Shown in pieces: positions 54,548 through 62,478 of a stretch of DNA of 64,000 bases. The position numbers and the translations under genes are program-made. Each line of letters opens with the position of its first letter. The stretch's first letter is position 1. The DNA is from an uncultured Bacteroidales bacterium (GTDB lineage: Bacteria; Bacteroidota; Bacteroidia; Bacteroidales; CAIXZF01): the NCBI GenBank assembly GCA_903923925.1, contig CAIXZF010000107.1:1-64000 (forward strand), written 5' to 3'. Under the pieces are notes generated by a model. That model was not told the DNA's origin and made no database searches. It was given only the letters and a program-made list of their open reading frames with translations.

Positions 54548-54582
54548 CTTATGAATAAGGGTTTAAAGAATAATACGAATTA

Positions 54583-54590
54583 CAAAAGTA
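54583..54590 (-). promoter_or_regulatory. Candidate -7 box for dnaE
   Basis: The complement reads TACTTTTG, 35 bases before the start codon. TTTG occurs at 54609-54606, only 15 bases away, a shorter spacer than usual. The rest of 54548-54724 shows no gene. Confidence 0.4.
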
Positions 54591-54724
54591 TCATTCCGCC
54601 GCATTCAAATTAACGATGTTGAAAACAAAAGGTCCGGGTGTTGATATCCTGAAGAAATATAGAAAAATTTAAATTGGCGTATGGCCTTGTCCCGGAAATT
54701 ATTAGAAAAAAAACGAGTTGAAAT

Positions 54725-55024
54725 TTAAATTAATTCACTAAAATCCAATCGTTTTGCTGAATGGTGAATTGTTAAAATGTCGATTTGTTTTGCAGAAACA
54801 ATGGTATAAATGATTCTGTAATTCCCAAATATCAGCTCCCTTATTTTTTCGGAATATATCTCCGGCACAATGCGACCGCTATAAGGTAGTTTTGTTAATT
54901 GTTTTGATGTATTCCGTATTCTAAATACTGTAATCTTTGCATACTTAACTGAATCTTTTGCAATGAAGTCAGCAATATTAACAAGATCATGAATGGCTTG
55001 ATCTGTCTAATTTAAACTAACCAT
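54725..55024 (-). pseudogene. RelE/ParE-type toxin gene with amber codon at position 6
   Basis: ATG 55024 reads MVSLN, then TAG (55009-55007), then TDQAIHDLVNIADFIAKDS, YAKITVF, PYSGRIVPEIYSEKIRELIF, GNYRIIYTIV and ILTIHHSAKRLDF to TAA 54725. This is a full 99-codon RelE/ParE-family toxin except for the stop where the family has Trp in the I/N-W-T context, which fits a single TGG to TAG change. The start overlaps the antitoxin end, the usual arrangement. Such toxins cut ribosome-bound mRNA (RelE) or poison gyrase (ParE). As it stands the reading frame is broken; suppression or an internal start cannot be excluded. Confidence 0.82.
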
Positions 55025-55194
55025 TCAGGGAGTTTTTTTTCTAGGTCCTGGTCTGGAGTTACCTGCTTGTTTTCACTTTGCTGAAGGCCTGTTTCGATTT
55101 TATAACATAAATAGATACTGTCAATTACATCCTCAACAGAGAATCTAGATGGGAGATGATTGATGGTTTCGATTAATTTTTCTTTAGTTAGCAT
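55012..55194 (-). CDS. Antitoxin of the RelE/ParE-type module
   Basis: 60 aa, acidic and helical: MLTKEKLIETINHLPSRFSV, then DVIDSIYLCYKIETGL and a disordered tail (QQSENKQVTPDQDLEKKLPE) that could bind the toxin. No clear DNA-binding domain is present; the N-terminal half may be enough for dimers. It overlaps the toxin start by 13 bases. An intact antitoxin beside a broken toxin suggests the module has lost its poison. No upstream operator was clear in 55195-55250. Confidence 0.75.
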   Translation of the reverse strand: MLTKEKLIETINHLPSRFSVEDVIDSIYLCYKIETGLQQSENKQVTPDQDLEKKLPEWLV

Positions 55195-55490
55195 ATCTTT
55201 AAATTATCAATTACAAAGATAGCTTTAATTGTATAATTTTTTGCGTTTAAATGAAACCAGGCGGTTGGTTGTCCTTTGTTTTGGTGGGAATAGTATATAA
55301 ACTTTTTCTTTAACGCAATGAACGCAAAGAAAGAAACATCCTGTGAATTCAAAAATATAATCTCCTGAAAACTTGTTTCCTGTCAAAAGAAACCGGACAT
55401 TTGCACCCCTTTTTAAGGGAAACTAAAGGTAGGGGTAATCCGGGCCTAAAGTTTTAAGGATCAATTTATTTAAATTAAAAAGTTTACAAC

Positions 55491-56048
55491 ATGCCAACAA
55501 AAATGAGATTACAGAGATTTGGTAAAAAGGGAGGTGCTTTTTATCACATCGTAATTGCGGATGGTCGGGCACCACGGGACGGGCGTTTTATTGAGAAGAT
55601 CGGTACCTATAATCCAGTTTCAAAACCTGCAGAAATCAATATCGATTTTGAAAGATCGCTATACTGGTTTCAGACAGGTGCTACTCCTACTGATACGGTT
55701 AAGGCTATCCTTAGCTATAAGGGAGTAATTTACAAGAATCACCTTTTGAAAGGTGTTACTAAAGGTGCATTAACACTGGAACAGGTTGAAACAAAGTTTG
55801 CTGAATGGTTAGAGCAGAAAGAAAGCAAAATCAACAGTAAGAAAAAAGAACTTGAATTATCAGTGAAAGATGGTGATAAAAAACGTCTGGCTGATGAAGC
55901 TAAAATCAATGCCAAAAAAGCTGAAGAATTAGCAAGAAAGCTTGCTAAGGCTGCTCTTAAAGGCCTTGTAATACCTGAAGAAGAAGTTGCTGAAGTGCCT
56001 GCTGAGGAAGAAGCACCAGCCGCTGAAGAAGCTGCTGCTCAGGAATAA
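55491..56048 (+). CDS. rpsP: 30S ribosomal protein S16, C-terminally extended
   Basis: 185 aa. Residues 1-85 are the S16 core: MRLQRFGKKGGAFYHIVIAD, APRDGRFIEKIGTYNP and DRYWFQ-like FERSLYWFQTGATPTDTV. Residues ~86-185 are an extension of Lys-rich helix and a terminal Glu/Ala tail (VPAEEEAPAAEEAAAQE); long S16 forms are known in Bacteroidota. The 296 bases before it (55195-55490) contain no gene; I see no clear promoter box there. A terminator follows 36 bases after the stop, so rpsP is separated from rimM. Confidence 0.96.
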   Translation: MPTKMRLQRFGKKGGAFYHIVIADGRAPRDGRFIEKIGTYNPVSKPAEINIDFERSLYWFQTGATPTDTVKAILSYKGVIYKNHLLKGVTKGALTLEQVETKFAEWLEQKESKINSKKKELELSVKDGDKKRLADEAKINAKKAEELARKLAKAALKGLVIPEEEVAEVPAEEEAPAAEEAAAQE

Positions 56049-56083
56049 ACGACTTATTTGCATCAGCCTGCTGTTGCAATGGA

Positions 56084-56127
56084 AAAAAAAAGAGGCTGTC
56101 TCAAAAGTTGATTCAGCCTCTTTTTTT
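56084..56127 (+). terminator. Terminator hairpin, GAGGCTG family copy 3
   Basis: AAAAAAAGAGGCTG (to 56098) pairs with CAGCCTCTTTTTTT (56114-56127). It follows rpsP. The loop TCTCAAAAGTTGATT matches most of the loop of copy 2 read on the other strand. Confidence 0.92.
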
Positions 56128-56195
56128 GTGCAATAAATTCCATATCTTTAATGCAATAAGTTGTATTAGCTTATTCGATTTAATTATACCGGATA

Positions 56196-58793
56196 ATGAA
56201 TTCAATTTTCAGATTTCCCGGATACATCAATGGAGAGATTAAAAGATTTACTATCCTTATCACAGCCTTTTTCTTAATACAATTTGCCTATAGTGCGCCG
56301 GAAAATAGCAGCATAAGCACCCTGGATTATGATATCTGCCTGTCTGCTGTTCTGCTGCAATCGCCTGTGTGTGCCGGTTTAAGCCCCGTAAGATTTGTTG
56401 TTAAAAATTGCGGGATTAACAGTGTCGACTCAGCCGTAATTAATTGGTCGGTCAATGCTGTGAATCAAATTGGGTTTTCCTGGTCGAAACCAGGCGGATT
56501 AGCTTCCGGAACAACCGACACTGTGACAGTTTCAATTTTCAATCTGCCTCCGGGAAGTGTTTCTTTTTCTGGCATCATCTCATTTACAAACGGCATTGTC
56601 GACTCAAACCTGGTAAATAACAGTATTGCAGATAATATCCTGGTTTTTGATAACCCGCATTTTACAATGCAGCCATCTGATCAGTCTACAGCAAATGGTG
56701 GCGATGTAAGCATCATTGTTCAGGCTTTTGGCTTTGCGCTTTATTACCAATGGCAGCTAAGCACAAACAGCGGTTCAACCTGGACCAATATCCTCAATAT
56801 GGCGCCTTATATGAATGTAAATACAAATACACTGCATATCAATAATGCTACCATTGCAATGTCGGGGTATAAATACCGCTGTGTTGTTACCGGCGAGTGC
56901 CCGGTGCCCGCGGTTTCAAATGCTGTTATCTTAATTGTGGGCGACCAGATTCTGGTAAAAGCCGGAAAAGTATATGCCTGTGCCGGGGGTATTGCTATAG
57001 TACCGGTCACCATAAATAACCTGGTGGATATTACCAGTTTCACACTTAACCTGAACTTTAACCAGAATTATTTGATATTTTTAAACACAACTGCCCTAAA
57101 CACTGCCCTTTCCGGGGGTAGCTGGAGTGCAACTGCTGCCAATGGTGTATTAACAGTGACATGGTTTTCATCAAGCCCCGTGAGCATTGCTTCCGCTACC
57201 TTGTGCAACCTGCATTTCACCTATTATCCTGTCGGAAATTACCCGCTTATCTGGGATACTGCCACAACTGGCGTCTGTAGCTTTTATACAAGTACAAATC
57301 TTGAATTTCCATCTGTTTATGCGAATGGATTCGTTTTTAATGCTGCTGCTTCCATTACGCATCAGCCTTACGCAACAGTTGTGAGTACTCACGAAACTGC
57401 CAGATTTACAGTTAGCAGTTCCGGCGCCCCAACTTACCAATGGCAGCGGAGCACCAATGCCGGTAGTACATGGGTTAATCTTAATAACGGTGTTTTGCCG
57501 GGCGGTGGATCTGCCAACTGTAACGGCGTGTTTACCGACACACTGATGATCTTTCAATGTGAAATTGGATTAAGCAATAACCGCTTCCGTTGCGTGCTGG
57601 CATCATGTGGTAATCCGGTTACTTCTGCCAGCGCACAATTGCAGGTTATCAGCAAAGTAATTACACGGATCGACTCCGTTTGGCAATGCGTTGGGGATAC
57701 AGTAATAGTTCCGATTAAAGTATGGAATTTCGACTCGATTGCTTCCATGTCGCTGGTAATTAATTATTTACCTGCATCACTAACTTGTATTGGATGGCAG
57801 AATTGGTATCCGACTCTTGGTAATGTTTTTATTAATAATCTCAATGGACAATGGAGGTTGGCGTATTGGTCATTAAAAAACATCAGCATTCCTGATAGTT
57901 CTACGATGATTGAGTTGAAATTTATATACAACGGAGGTTGTTCTGCTTTGCAATGGGATACGCTTACTCCAGGGCAATGTGAATATTCTGATCTCAACAT
58001 TAACACACTGCCAGACATTTTTCATAGTGGGGCTGTTTGTGATGGCTTACCGGAGCCAGCCGGAAATATTACAGGCCCTGCAACCATCGTACTGGGAACT
58101 GATTCAGTTACTTATTCTGTTGCTGCCATGCCAAGGGTTTCATCTTATAATTGGACAATTCCGGTAGGAGCTACCATTGTTTCAGGTGCAGGCACCAATA
58201 CCATAACTGTTAATTTCGGTGGTCAGGCTATTTCCGGGTACCTGAGCGTGCTGGGGCAGAATACCTGCGGAACTGGTGCAGATTCCAGCCTTTTTGTAAA
58301 TGTGCTGCCCAGCAGTTCCACGATACAGGGAACGCTTACTTACGATAACATTAATTCGAGTCCGCTTTCCAATTGTCTTGTCACCCTGACGGGTAATAGC
58401 AACAGCTGGCAGGTAAGCACCGATAGTGCAGGCTATTTTGAGTTCAATCAGCTGGGCGCTGGAACGTATACCCTGGTTTCTTCATGTACAAAGCCCTGGG
58501 GTGGCGTAAATGCAGTGGATGCGCTGCTCATTTTAAAGCATTTTGTGAGCGTTGCTGCCTTACAGGGTTTGAAATTGCAGGCTGCCGATACAGATGGCAC
58601 AGGGTATGTGAATTCAGTAGATGCAATGTTTGCTCTAAAAAGATTTGTTAACCTCATCAATAGCTTTCTTCCCGGAGATTGGGTGTCTACGTCAAACACT
58701 ATTACAATTGGTGGGGCATCAACTCTTACGTCTAACCTGAAAGCCATCTGTGTGGGCGATGTGGACGGTTCGTTTGTGCCTCTGGCGAAATAG
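56196..58793 (+). CDS. Secreted multi-domain protein with cohesin-like and dockerin-like modules
   Basis: 865 aa. A signal (FTILITAFFLIQFAYSAPE) leads to a CARDB-like domain, an Ig-like domain (YYQWQLSTNSGSTWTNIL), a cohesin-like domain (VYACAGGIAIVPVTINNL, TSFTLNLNFNQNYLIF), a second Ig-like domain (TYQWQRSTNAGSTWVNL), a second cohesin-like one (VWQCVGDTVIVPIKVWNFD) and a PKD-like unit. Near the end are a carboxypeptidase-regulatory-like sandwich and a dockerin-like pair of calcium loops, NAVDALLILKHF and DTDGTGYVNSVDAMFALKRF. It ends in DVDGSFVPLAK with no T9SS tail. It probably works at the surface; partners are unknown. The gene splits the usual rpsP-rimM pair. Confidence 0.82.
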   Translation: MNSIFRFPGYINGEIKRFTILITAFFLIQFAYSAPENSSISTLDYDICLSAVLLQSPVCAGLSPVRFVVKNCGINSVDSAVINWSVNAVNQIGFSWSKPGGLASGTTDTVTVSIFNLPPGSVSFSGIISFTNGIVDSNLVNNSIADNILVFDNPHFTMQPSDQSTANGGDVSIIVQAFGFALYYQWQLSTNSGSTWTNILNMAPYMNVNTNTLHINNATIAMSGYKYRCVVTGECPVPAVSNAVILIVGDQILVKAGKVYACAGGIAIVPVTINNLVDITSFTLNLNFNQNYLIFLNTTALNTALSGGSWSATAANGVLTVTWFSSSPVSIASATLCNLHFTYYPVGNYPLIWDTATTGVCSFYTSTNLEFPSVYANGFVFNAAASITHQPYATVVSTHETARFTVSSSGAPTYQWQRSTNAGSTWVNLNNGVLPGGGSANCNGVFTDTLMIFQCEIGLSNNRFRCVLASCGNPVTSASAQLQVISKVITRIDSVWQCVGDTVIVPIKVWNFDSIASMSLVINYLPASLTCIGWQNWYPTLGNVFINNLNGQWRLAYWSLKNISIPDSSTMIELKFIYNGGCSALQWDTLTPGQCEYSDLNINTLPDIFHSGAVCDGLPEPAGNITGPATIVLGTDSVTYSVAAMPRVSSYNWTIPVGATIVSGAGTNTITVNFGGQAISGYLSVLGQNTCGTGADSSLFVNVLPSSSTIQGTLTYDNINSSPLSNCLVTLTGNSNSWQVSTDSAGYFEFNQLGAGTYTLVSSCTKPWGGVNAVDALLILKHFVSVAALQGLKLQAADTDGTGYVNSVDAMFALKRFVNLINSFLPGDWVSTSNTITIGGASTLTSNLKAICVGDVDGSFVPLAK

Positions 58794-58835
58794 AATTCTG
58801 CATTCATGGATATAGAAATTGATTACCTTTATTCC

Positions 58836-59360
58836 ATGAACAAAGAGGACTATTTTTTAGCCGGACATATCCCCAAAATTATTGGTTTCAGGGGTGAAGT
58901 ACTCATTATTTTTAATCCGGGACTGCCAGTGGATTACCAGGAACTTGAAACTGTTTTTCTGGATACAGCCTATGGCCTGGTGCCGTTTCATCTCGAAAAT
59001 GTAGAACTTAATAACCGCAACGGTGCTATTGTGATGTTCACAGACGCTAACAGTGAAGAAAAAGCCAAAGAGCTTATTGGCATGGATGTTTATCTGCCAT
59101 CATCGCTTTATTCCGGAATACCAGAAGATGAGTATACAGCTGCAATGCTTGTTGGTTATAAGGTCAGTGATAAACAGAGCGGTAAACTTGGTGTGGTAAA
59201 AGGTGTGATGGATTTACCGGAACAAACACTTCTGGAAATTAAAGATGGTGCAAAGGAATACCTGATTCCACTGGTTAGGGAGATGATTGTTAAGGTTGAT
59301 CATCGGAAAAAGAATATCCTGGTTGACCTTCCTGAAGGTTTGATCAGTTTGAACGACTGA
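58836..59360 (+). CDS. rimM: Ribosome maturation factor RimM
   Basis: Binds S19 in the 30S head and helps 16S processing. 174 aa from ATG 58836 (MNKEDYFLAGHIPKIIGFRG, the normal family start); ATG 58806 in the same frame is an alternative adding ten residues. The N-terminal RimM barrel and the PRC-barrel (DEYTAAMLVGYKVSD, LPEQTLLEIKDGAKEYLIPL, KNILVDLPEGL) are both seen. In most bacteria rimM is next to rpsP and trmD; here the cohesin-like gene stands before it and a tRNA methyltransferase of another family after it. Confidence 0.93.
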   Translation: MNKEDYFLAGHIPKIIGFRGEVLIIFNPGLPVDYQELETVFLDTAYGLVPFHLENVELNNRNGAIVMFTDANSEEKAKELIGMDVYLPSSLYSGIPEDEYTAAMLVGYKVSDKQSGKLGVVKGVMDLPEQTLLEIKDGAKEYLIPLVREMIVKVDHRKKNILVDLPEGLISLND

Positions 59361-59364
59361 ATTT

Positions 59365-60084
59365 ATGCCATCATTCCAGTTCAAGAAATTTTCATTAAAG
59401 GATGATGCTTGTGCCATGAAGATTGGTACTGATGCGGTATTACTTGGATCATGGGCAAGAACAGATGATATTGAAGGCAATGAATATGCAAACATTCTCG
59501 ATGTGGGAACAGGTTGCGGAATTATTGCCCTGATGATGGCACAGCGAACGAAAGCTATGCTTGATGCTGTTGAAATTGATGAGCAGAGTTCTTTGTGTTG
59601 TGCCGAGAATTTTCTTGCTTCTCCATGGCCCAACAGGCTTAAACTGTTTCAGGATGAATTCACTCATTTCGCTGCGAACTCGGTAAAAACTTATGATCTT
59701 ATCTGCTGCAATCCTCCTTTCTTTACCTCCTCTCTTAAAAATCCGGATCCCAAGCGCGCCATTGCCAGGCACGATATTCACCTTAGTTTGAATTCCTTAT
59801 TTCACAGCAGTCTTCCAATATTAAATGCTGGCGGTGTACTGGCCTTAATTTACCCCTTTTTGTCTGTGAAGAACATTTACCAGGCTGCCAGTGAAAATAA
59901 TCTTTTCATAAAAAATACAGCAGCTGTAAGGTCAGCCCCGGGAAAAGAACCTGTACGAATTATGCTCGAACTGTGTAAGAAAGAGGTAGTAACAGCAACT
60001 GAGGATTTCACAATACGGAATGCCGACAACACTTTTTCTGAAGAGTACAGAAATCTGACAAAAGATTTTTACCTCGCATTTTAG
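59365..60084 (+). CDS. trmN6: tRNA1(Val) (adenine37-N6)-methyltransferase
   Basis: Class I SAM methyltransferase of the TrmN6 (YfiC) family, 239 aa. MKIGTDAVLLGSWARTDD with ILDVGTGCGIIALMMAQR forms SAM motif I, VEIDEQSSLCCAENF motif II, and the catalytic NPPF in DLICCNPPFFTSSLKNPD shows N6-adenine chemistry. The C-terminus shows no extra domain. It begins four bases after rimM and probably shares its transcript. Confidence 0.92.
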   Translation: MPSFQFKKFSLKDDACAMKIGTDAVLLGSWARTDDIEGNEYANILDVGTGCGIIALMMAQRTKAMLDAVEIDEQSSLCCAENFLASPWPNRLKLFQDEFTHFAANSVKTYDLICCNPPFFTSSLKNPDPKRAIARHDIHLSLNSLFHSSLPILNAGGVLALIYPFLSVKNIYQAASENNLFIKNTAAVRSAPGKEPVRIMLELCKKEVVTATEDFTIRNADNTFSEEYRNLTKDFYLAF

Positions 60085-60163
60085 TGTATGGCTTAAGATT
60101 TGCTTGTTTGAATTATCTTTGAGGCCGATTAAATACACCGTTTAACCTTTCCTAAAAACAGAA

Positions 60164-60949
60164 ATGAAGAAATTAATCGTATACATATCAATGAGTCTGA
60201 TTTTATTTTCGACAGCTATTATTCATGCCCAGGAGCAGGGCGTTGCAAAACGAATTGCTTTTTCCAAGGCCAGTCCTGACGAGAAGTATTTGCAATATAT
60301 TAAGTGGTTAAAGGAGATAAATGCTGATTATGAATATGTTGATTTAGCAGGAATGTCGTTGGCCGATGCTCAGAAAGAGATGCAGACCTGCTCGGGACTT
60401 GTGGTAACTGGTGGACAGGATGTACACCCTTCGATGTATGGGAAGGCAAAAGATGCGGGGCGTTGCGGGCCCTTTGATCAAAAGCGTGATGCGCTGGAGA
60501 TAACGCTTATCAAGCTTGCATTAGAGAAGAAGATTCCGATTTTTGCCATATGCAGGGGTGCTCAGATCTTGAATGTAACCCAGGGAGGAAGCCTCATAAT
60601 TGATATTGATCAGGATTATCATTCCATAATTCAGCACCGTGTTGCCACCGCCGATGGTGCCACTCACGACATCAATATTGACAAAAAATCATGGCTTTAC
60701 CAGTTAACAAAGCTGGAAAAAGGGAGGGTGAACAGTTTTCATCATCAGGCTGTGGATAAATTAGCGCCTGTTTTTGTTTCCTGGGCGAAAGCACAGGATG
60801 GTATCATTGAGGCCTATGGCTGGAAAGAGCCTGCCGGAAAATCATTCCTTATTGCTGTTCAGTGGCATCCTGAGCGGATGGCGAAGGACGAACCTTTTTC
60901 AAAGATGCTTGCCCTGAAGTTCCTGGAAGCAGTGGCATCGCAAAAATAG
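60164..60949 (+). CDS. Exported class I glutamine amidotransferase-like hydrolase (C26)
   Basis: 261 aa. A signal peptide (YISMSLILFSTAIIHAQ) places it in the periplasm, unlike the cytoplasmic PuuD family it resembles. The catalytic Cys130 is in FAICRGAQILNV, the His235-Glu237 pair in AVQWHPERM, and an oxyanion region in GLVVTGGQDVHPSMYG. Known relatives hydrolyse gamma-glutamyl compounds. A TATCTTTG box at 60114-60121 lies upstream, but without a good -33 element. The substrate cannot be predicted. Confidence 0.88.
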   Translation: MKKLIVYISMSLILFSTAIIHAQEQGVAKRIAFSKASPDEKYLQYIKWLKEINADYEYVDLAGMSLADAQKEMQTCSGLVVTGGQDVHPSMYGKAKDAGRCGPFDQKRDALEITLIKLALEKKIPIFAICRGAQILNVTQGGSLIIDIDQDYHSIIQHRVATADGATHDINIDKKSWLYQLTKLEKGRVNSFHHQAVDKLAPVFVSWAKAQDGIIEAYGWKEPAGKSFLIAVQWHPERMAKDEPFSKMLALKFLEAVASQK

Positions 60950-61275
60950 AGATAAGTAGTACTTATTCAGGATATTGTAGAATAAATAGAATGATTATTT
61001 CTGAACTTCAAATCTAATACCTTACATTACATATATAGCACAGGGGACTTTAATGTCATTAGAAAATGCGGGGTAGGAATAATTATTGCCCTTAGGGCAT
61101 AAATGAAATGTTCCGAATTGTTTTTATCTCAATTGATTAAACACCAAACAAATTTCATTAATCTCCTACGGAGAATTCCACATAAAAAAGAATGGAACAT
61201 CAAGTTGAAAATAACCTGCAATATCCTGTAAAAGAACCAATAGGAAATAGTTCAGAAAATCTGATTCTGTGTCTT
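60950..61275. repeat. Non-coding region with small hairpins
   Basis: No gene is seen in these 326 bases. GCCCTTAGGGC (61088-61098) and TCTCC-TAC-GGAGA (61162-61174) are small perfect hairpins separated by AT-rich words such as CAAATTTCATTAAT. I recall such hairpin and ATTTCATTAAT combinations as dispersed repeats in Bacteroidota genomes, like the cassette at 10917-11001. Confidence 0.45.
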
Positions 61276-61779
61276 TTACCGTGTCAGTGAAATGATCATT
61301 TTTTCGTGTTGCGGGAATGCTCTAACCAGTTCTGCACGGTTTGCAAGGGTGAAATCGTGAAATTCGAAACCTGGCGATACTGTGCATCCCGCCAGGGTGA
61401 AGCTGTCGGGATCCTTTACCCTGGCTGCAAACCAATGCCCGGTTTTTATTACAATCTGCAATTGCTGACCTTCTTCCAAATTAGGCCCTAATTCCAGTTC
61501 ATGGTGATTGCCTATTGTATCGATGCAATAGATTATTAATGGTGTGCCAGCATAGAAATGCCAGATCTCATCTGAGTTAATTTTGTGAAAAGCACCAATA
61601 TCCTTGCTCTCTAGTAGATAATAAATCGCTGTTGAAAAGGTCAGATCGCTTTTGAACCTTGCTGGTAAAGCGTTTTTAGAAATTGTTTCCAGCGATTTAT
61701 ACGATTGCCTGTAATAGCCTCCTTCTGGATGAGGTTTTAAACGAAGTGTTTGTATGTAATAGGATGCAGGATATGTCAT
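61276..61779 (-). CDS. Cupin DUF985 family protein
   Basis: 167 aa, single cupin barrel. LKPHPEGGYYRQSYKS near the start and DIGAFHKINSDEIWHFYAG (metal-type His residues) are DUF985 marks, followed by ELGPNLEEGQQLQIVIK, HWFAARV and FTLAGCTVSPGFEFHDF. Function in the family is not known; many are small enzymes or binding proteins. It lies five bases after the outer membrane protein gene stop, so the two are cotranscribed. Confidence 0.92.
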   Translation of the reverse strand: MTYPASYYIQTLRLKPHPEGGYYRQSYKSLETISKNALPARFKSDLTFSTAIYYLLESKDIGAFHKINSDEIWHFYAGTPLIIYCIDTIGNHHELELGPNLEEGQQLQIVIKTGHWFAARVKDPDSFTLAGCTVSPGFEFHDFTLANRAELVRAFPQHEKMIISLTR

Positions 61780-61784
61780 TGTAC

Positions 61785-62444
61785 TTATTCTTTTTTCTTT
61801 CTTGAGATCTTTTCGTTAATTACGTATATAAGTCTGAAGGTAAGTAAGTTGTTGAATTGTTTGCGGGTCCAGATTTCCTGTTTGTTATTGAAAGTCCTGG
61901 TTCTGATTTTTCCCAACGAATACGCATATCGGAAATTAAATTTCAATCTTTTGTACAGAGCAAATCTTACATCACCCAGAAAGTTCCAGTCGGAACGGGC
62001 ATAAGGGCCGCTCAGTGTTGTAGCTGCAACCCTGTTCCCATGCTCATATTCCTTCACTTCAATTAGTTTACCCCAGGAAACTCCCAGGCCGAATGTCATT
62101 GTCTTTTTATCTTCAAACTGAATTAACAAAGGAACTTCAACATAATTAAGGATCAACCGGTACTCGCCACTTAAGGAATCGGTAAACCTTGGTGGCTGGT
62201 AAGCACCTTTCCTGTTATAGATGTTTTCCAGGCTGATAAACCATTTATCCTTGAATGGAATTTGCACGCCGGCACCCACATTCCATCCGTATTTTTTATA
62301 GCCGAATACTTCATCTCCATCAACTTGCGTTGCGTTAAAACCACAAATCGCAAGACCCCGAAATACCTGAGCATTTGATGATAATACCACAAAAAACAAA
62401 AATGCCAGTACCCCTAATTTCCCTCGTTTAAAATATTTTTTCAT
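61785..62444 (-). CDS. Outer membrane beta-barrel protein (PorT-like family)
   Basis: 219 aa with a signal peptide (LGVLAFLFFVVLSSNAQ). Mature strands are FRGLAICGFNATQVDGDEV, GYKKYGWNVGAGVQIPF, ISLENIYNRKGAY, LNYVEVPLLIQFEDKKTMTF and FLGDVRFALYKRLKFNFRYA, a pattern of the outer membrane beta-barrel family to which PorT-like proteins belong. It is not clear that it is the T9SS PorT. The ATG at 62444 lies within the GTGAAAA-type simple repeat, so the codons before the signal peptide are repeat-derived or next to it. It precedes the cupin gene. Confidence 0.8.
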   Translation of the reverse strand: MKKYFKRGKLGVLAFLFFVVLSSNAQVFRGLAICGFNATQVDGDEVFGYKKYGWNVGAGVQIPFKDKWFISLENIYNRKGAYQPPRFTDSLSGEYRLILNYVEVPLLIQFEDKKTMTFGLGVSWGKLIEVKEYEHGNRVAATTLSGPYARSDWNFLGDVRFALYKRLKFNFRYAYSLGKIRTRTFNNKQEIWTRKQFNNLLTFRLIYVINEKISRKKKE

Positions 62445-62478
62445 TTTTCACTTTTCATTTTTCACTTTTCATTTTTCA
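62442..62478. repeat. GTGAAAA-type simple repeat, second locus
   Basis: CATTTTTCACTTTT repeats between the tex stop and the barrel gene start, the reverse complement of the motif at 5059-5104. Its presence just before a start codon could affect translation if copy number varies. Confidence 0.8.
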
